Source: Spartobacteria bacterium (lineage in GTDB: Bacteria > Verrucomicrobiota > Verrucomicrobiia > Chthoniobacterales > UBA6821). Taken from it: a stretch of DNA of 60,547 bases. The position numbers and the translations under genes are program-made. Of the stretch, positions 57,822 to 60,547 are shown piece by piece. The notes beneath the pieces are model-generated. The model was not told the origin of the DNA. It did no database searches and worked only from the letters and a program-made list of their open reading frames with translations. Each line of letters begins with the position of its first letter. Position 1 is the stretch's first letter. The DNA lies in the NCBI GenBank assembly GCA_947471565.1, contig CANIVT010000015.1, forward strand, positions 1-60,547, written 5' to 3'.

Positions 57822-59476
57822 GGCAGGATTCCCTGAACAAGGGTATCCCGCAGACCTCCATCCCATGGATGCCATGGGCGCTGGCATTGCTCTCGGGCGT
57901 GCTTTCGGGCGGTTGCTTCACCTCCCTGCCGGAGCGCATTCTTTCGTGGCTGCCGTGGGTCGCCCTTGCGCCGCTCTGCTGGGCGGTTTGGATGCTTCCG
58001 CTTTCCGAGAGGCCTCGTCTGCGAGCTCGCCTTTGCTTCCTGCTCGGCTGGGTTGCCGGCATGATCAGCTTCCTCGTTTCCCTGTTCTGGATCACCACAG
58101 TGACGGTTGCAGGCTGGATCGCCCTATGCGCGATCCTCGCCATCTACCACGGGCTCTGGGGCCTCTTCGCTGGGATGATCCTGCGTCCCATTGGCATGGG
58201 GCAGGATCCCGCACGGACGTGGCTCGGATCGCTCCGGAACCTCCTGGTCGCCCTGCTTGCCGCCGCCGCATGGTCGGCGCTTGAGTGGCTGCGCGGGACC
58301 CTCTTCAGCGGGTTCGGGTGGAACTCCCTCGGCGTCGCTCTTGGAGGAAACATCCCCCTCTCCCAAATTGCCTCCGTCACGGGAACCTCCGGCCTCACCT
58401 TCCTTTGCGTCCTCTCCTCGGCGATCGCAGCGATCACGGTCGAGCGGCTGCGCCGCGAGATCCGCACCGGCAGGCCGCGGCCTCACTTCGACTTTTTTGC
58501 GGTGGTCTTTCTGATCGTCCTCGTCTTCAGCCACGGGGTGAGGGTCCTCACCGCACCGCGTATTCCCTCGTTCCCGCTGCTCGTGGCGGGAGTGCAGGGC
58601 AACATCCCGGTCTACGATTACTGGGACAAGGACAAGGGGGATGCCATCCTTGCGCGGTATCTTCGCATGAGCCGCGAGGCCCTGAAGGGAGATCCGGACC
58701 TGCTCGTCTGGCCCGAGGCTGCTACTCCCCGCCCCCTGCTCCTCGACGAGATCACCTTCGCCCAGGTGAAGCAACTCGCAGAGAAATCGAGGGCTGATTT
58801 TCTGATCGGCAGCGTCCACTACGAGGCCGAGCCCAAGGGAGACTACAACTCCGCGATCCTGCTGACCGGACACGCCACCACTTCGCAGATCTACAACAAG
58901 GTCCATCTCGTCCCCTTCGGAGAGTTTGTCCCGTTCCGGAAAAGCTTCCCGCTCATTGCCTGGATCGAGCGCAAGGAAGTGCCCTACGACTTCGATCCCG
59001 GCAAAGGTCCTGCCCTGCTGGAGATGGCCAACCGCCCTGTGAAGCTCGGCCCGCTCATCTGCTTTGAGGACACTCTAGGAGATCAGACACGGCGAACGGC
59101 CGCCCTCGGGGCACAGTTGCTGGTGACGCTGACCAACGACGGCTGGTTCGAGCATTCTGCCGGGACACGCCAGCATCTCGCCAACGCACGCCTCCGCACC
59201 GTCGAGACGGGACTGCCGCTCCTGCGCGTCGCCGACACCGGGATCACCTGCGTGATCGACCGCTTTGGCCGGATCATCCAGGAACTCCATGGCTCCGGAG
59301 GAGACACCTTCATCGAGGGAATCCTGAAGGCCGAGATTGCCGTCCCGCAGCATCCCGTCCCGTCATTCTACACCCTTCACGGCGAACTCTTCGCCCACGT
59401 CTGCTTCGCGGTGACTGCCGCCACGCTGGCTGCCTCTCTGCTCGGCATCCTACGCCGCCGCCGTCAGCACAGCTGA
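57818..59476 (+). CDS. lnt: Apolipoprotein N-acyltransferase
   Basis: Adds the third acyl chain to the N-terminal cysteine of lipoproteins. The 552-residue protein has about six hydrophobic segments in the first 230 residues and a nitrilase-like domain (about 265-505) with the triad E in VWPEAATPRP, K in YNKVHLVPFGEFVPF and C in LICFED; LVTLTNDGWF and a final membrane helix complete it. The ATG overlaps the preceding stop (ATGA), so the gene is coupled to the two upstream envelope proteins. Confidence 0.95.
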   Translation: MRQDSLNKGIPQTSIPWMPWALALLSGVLSGGCFTSLPERILSWLPWVALAPLCWAVWMLPLSERPRLRARLCFLLGWVAGMISFLVSLFWITTVTVAGWIALCAILAIYHGLWGLFAGMILRPIGMGQDPARTWLGSLRNLLVALLAAAAWSALEWLRGTLFSGFGWNSLGVALGGNIPLSQIASVTGTSGLTFLCVLSSAIAAITVERLRREIRTGRPRPHFDFFAVVFLIVLVFSHGVRVLTAPRIPSFPLLVAGVQGNIPVYDYWDKDKGDAILARYLRMSREALKGDPDLLVWPEAATPRPLLLDEITFAQVKQLAEKSRADFLIGSVHYEAEPKGDYNSAILLTGHATTSQIYNKVHLVPFGEFVPFRKSFPLIAWIERKEVPYDFDPGKGPALLEMANRPVKLGPLICFEDTLGDQTRRTAALGAQLLVTLTNDGWFEHSAGTRQHLANARLRTVETGLPLLRVADTGITCVIDRFGRIIQELHGSGGDTFIEGILKAEIAVPQHPVPSFYTLHGELFAHVCFAVTAATLAASLLGILRRRRQHS

Positions 59477-59531
59477 AGGGGGATCTGCCCTTGGCATCGG
59501 GCGATTCTTCCGCCATAGATCGCTGTTTCCC

Positions 59532-60428
59532 ATGAAGCATCTCCTCTCCATCGAGTCGCTGAAACCGGCGGAAATCCTCGAGATCGTCCGCCTGGCCCAC
59601 GTGCTGAAGGCGGATCGTGGCCGCGAGAACTCCAAGCCGCTTGCTGGCGAATGCTGGGGGCTTCTCTTTTCCAAGTCCTCCACCCGCACCCGGGTCAGCT
59701 TTGAGGTCGGCATCCGTGAGCTCGGCGGGGAAGCCCTCTTTCTCTCCTCCAGCGAGATCCAGTTGGGACGGGGAGAACCGATCGAGGATACGGCCCGCGT
59801 GCTGGGCCGCATGCTCCACGGCGCGGTCATCCGCACCTTCAAACAGTCCGATATTGAGACCTTTGCCCGCCTCTCCGGCATCCCGACCATCAACGCGCTC
59901 ACCGACGAGGAACATCCCTGCCAGATCCTTGCAGACCTGCTCACCATCGAGGAGCTTCGAGGCTCTCTGGATGGCCTCAAGCTCGCCTTCATCGGCGACG
60001 CCGACTGCAATATGGGCCGTTCCTGGATCTGGGCCGCCGCCCGGCTTGGCTTCGAACTACGCCTCGCTTGCCCCGATCTCTATCGTCCTCCCGCCGATCT
60101 GCTTGCCCGCGCCGATGCCGCCGTCACGATCACCGAGGATCCCGAGGAGGCCGCACGCGGGGCCGATATCCTCTACACGGACGTCTGGGTCAGCATGGGC
60201 AAGGAAGAGGAGGCCGAGCACCGCGCCGCCCAGTTCGCCCGCTACCAGATCAACGACCGTGTCCTCGCGGCCGCCGCCCCGGGCGCCCATGTCCTCCACT
60301 GCCTTCCGGCCTACCGCGGGAAGGAGATCACCGCCGAGGTCTTTGAGCGTCATGCCGACGCGATCTTCCGCCAAGCCGAGAACCGTCTCCACGCGCAGAA
60401 AGCGGTGATGACGCTCCTCAAATCATAG
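59532..60428 (+). CDS. argF: Ornithine carbamoyltransferase
   Basis: Forms citrulline from ornithine and carbamoyl phosphate. The 298-residue protein has the carbamoyl-phosphate signature SSTRTRVSFE (49-58), HPCQILADLL and the ornithine-binding HCLPAYRGKEIT, in place of the aspartate-carbamoyltransferase pattern. It has an encoded TAG stop seven bases before a family A arm. The adjacent arginine genes are not visible. Confidence 0.95.
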   Translation: MKHLLSIESLKPAEILEIVRLAHVLKADRGRENSKPLAGECWGLLFSKSSTRTRVSFEVGIRELGGEALFLSSSEIQLGRGEPIEDTARVLGRMLHGAVIRTFKQSDIETFARLSGIPTINALTDEEHPCQILADLLTIEELRGSLDGLKLAFIGDADCNMGRSWIWAAARLGFELRLACPDLYRPPADLLARADAAVTITEDPEEAARGADILYTDVWVSMGKEEEAEHRAAQFARYQINDRVLAAAAPGAHVLHCLPAYRGKEITAEVFERHADAIFRQAENRLHAQKAVMTLLKS

Positions 60429-60434
60429 AAGAAA

Positions 60435-60527
60435 TTCTCGCGCGGAGACGCGGAGATCGCAGAGAAGAAGACTGCAACCACCATGAGCGAAACCACGCCC
60501 CCCTGCGCCTCTGCGCCTTTGTCCTCA
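60435..60527. repeat. Family A inverted pair at the right edge
   Basis: A left arm (60435-60467: TTCTCGCGCGGAGACGCGGAG, then a degenerate unit, cited from its start) begins seven bases after the argF stop; an inverted arm follows at 60501-60527 (CCCTGCGCCTCTGCGCCTTT). The two are separated by 33 bases that contain an ATG opening a frame through the right arm. Confidence 0.75.
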
Positions 60528-60547
60528 GGATCTCCCGAGCCGTTCGC
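60483..60547 (+). CDS. Possible start of a truncated CDS
   Basis: An ATG at 60483 opens a frame (MSETTPPCASAPLSSGSPEPF) that runs off the window. Its codons 7-15 are made of the right arm of the family A pair, so either the repeat has invaded the N-terminus of a real gene or the frame is spurious. No family can be assigned from 21 residues. No strong SD is present, although AGAAGAAG lies about 14 bases upstream. Confidence 0.25.
   Translation, partial: MSETTPPCASAPLSSGSPEPF

Overview
The window is a GC-rich, gene-dense bacterial chromosome segment that looks like a member of the Verrucomicrobiota. This rests on gene content and style rather than on any marker search: a futalosine-type menaquinone gene (mqnD), a FeoA-FeoB fusion, a cdaA/short cdaR/glmM cluster, a GxxExxY gene, scattered rather than clustered his genes, few clear Shine-Dalgarno sites, and short dispersed intergenic repeats of the CGCAGAG type. 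Lnt, an LpxH-like hydrolase, KdsD, TonB and a TonB-dependent receptor show that the cell is diderm with LPS.

Layout. 1-124: lower-GC edge with a perfect palindrome and a 3'-terminal tRNA fragment, possibly the end of an integrated element lying to the left. 125-9293: SDR, hisC, mnmE, pyrD, mqnD, purD, a CAAX/ABI protease and nadE. 9335-17091: an iron-uptake locus (exbB-exbD-tonB, TonB-dependent receptor, fur, feoAB, FeoB-associated Cys-rich peptide) with four matching Fur-box-like palindromes. 17275-23570: topB, GxxExxY, dprA, rarA, uspA. 24030-31069: kdsD, efp, a membrane HExxH protein, then the minus-strand set hisD, folP, cdaA, short cdaR, glmM. 31115-35637: a GH26 enzyme translationally coupled to a three-domain GH18-like/deacetylase/glycosyltransferase, probably an exopolysaccharide system. 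35752-38006: an AT-rich orphan membrane ORF, folA, thyA, hisI. 38046-46688: a roadblock-domain protein, dnaX-ybaB, an OYE-family reductase, a small membrane protein, gabD, an MFS transporter and panD. 46738-54545: LpxH-like, NusG paralogue, CorC/HlyC-like, rpsN, M24 peptidase, YugP-like peptidase, thiD, C39-like peptidase. 54626-60428: tRNA-Phe, acpP, SRPBCC, two secreted proteins, an HlyD-like fragment, lnt and argF.

Most genes are housekeeping. The most unusual material is between them. Three families of small repeats recur. Family A is about 25 bp, three 8-nt units of CGCRGAGR, usually as inward-facing inverted pairs just after stop codons; two pairs enclose a small gene (GxxExxY; the FeoB-associated peptide). 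Family B consists of inverted arms of about four 9-nt GTTAAAAnn units. Family C is an 85-bp element present twice; its two copies differ by compensatory changes in three predicted hairpins, which suggests a selected structure. These families, and the GxxExxY gene framed by perfect 21-bp inverted repeats that also supply its ribosome binding site, are the best candidates for something undescribed.

No rRNA, CRISPR array, insertion sequence with a transposase, or phage gene was seen.
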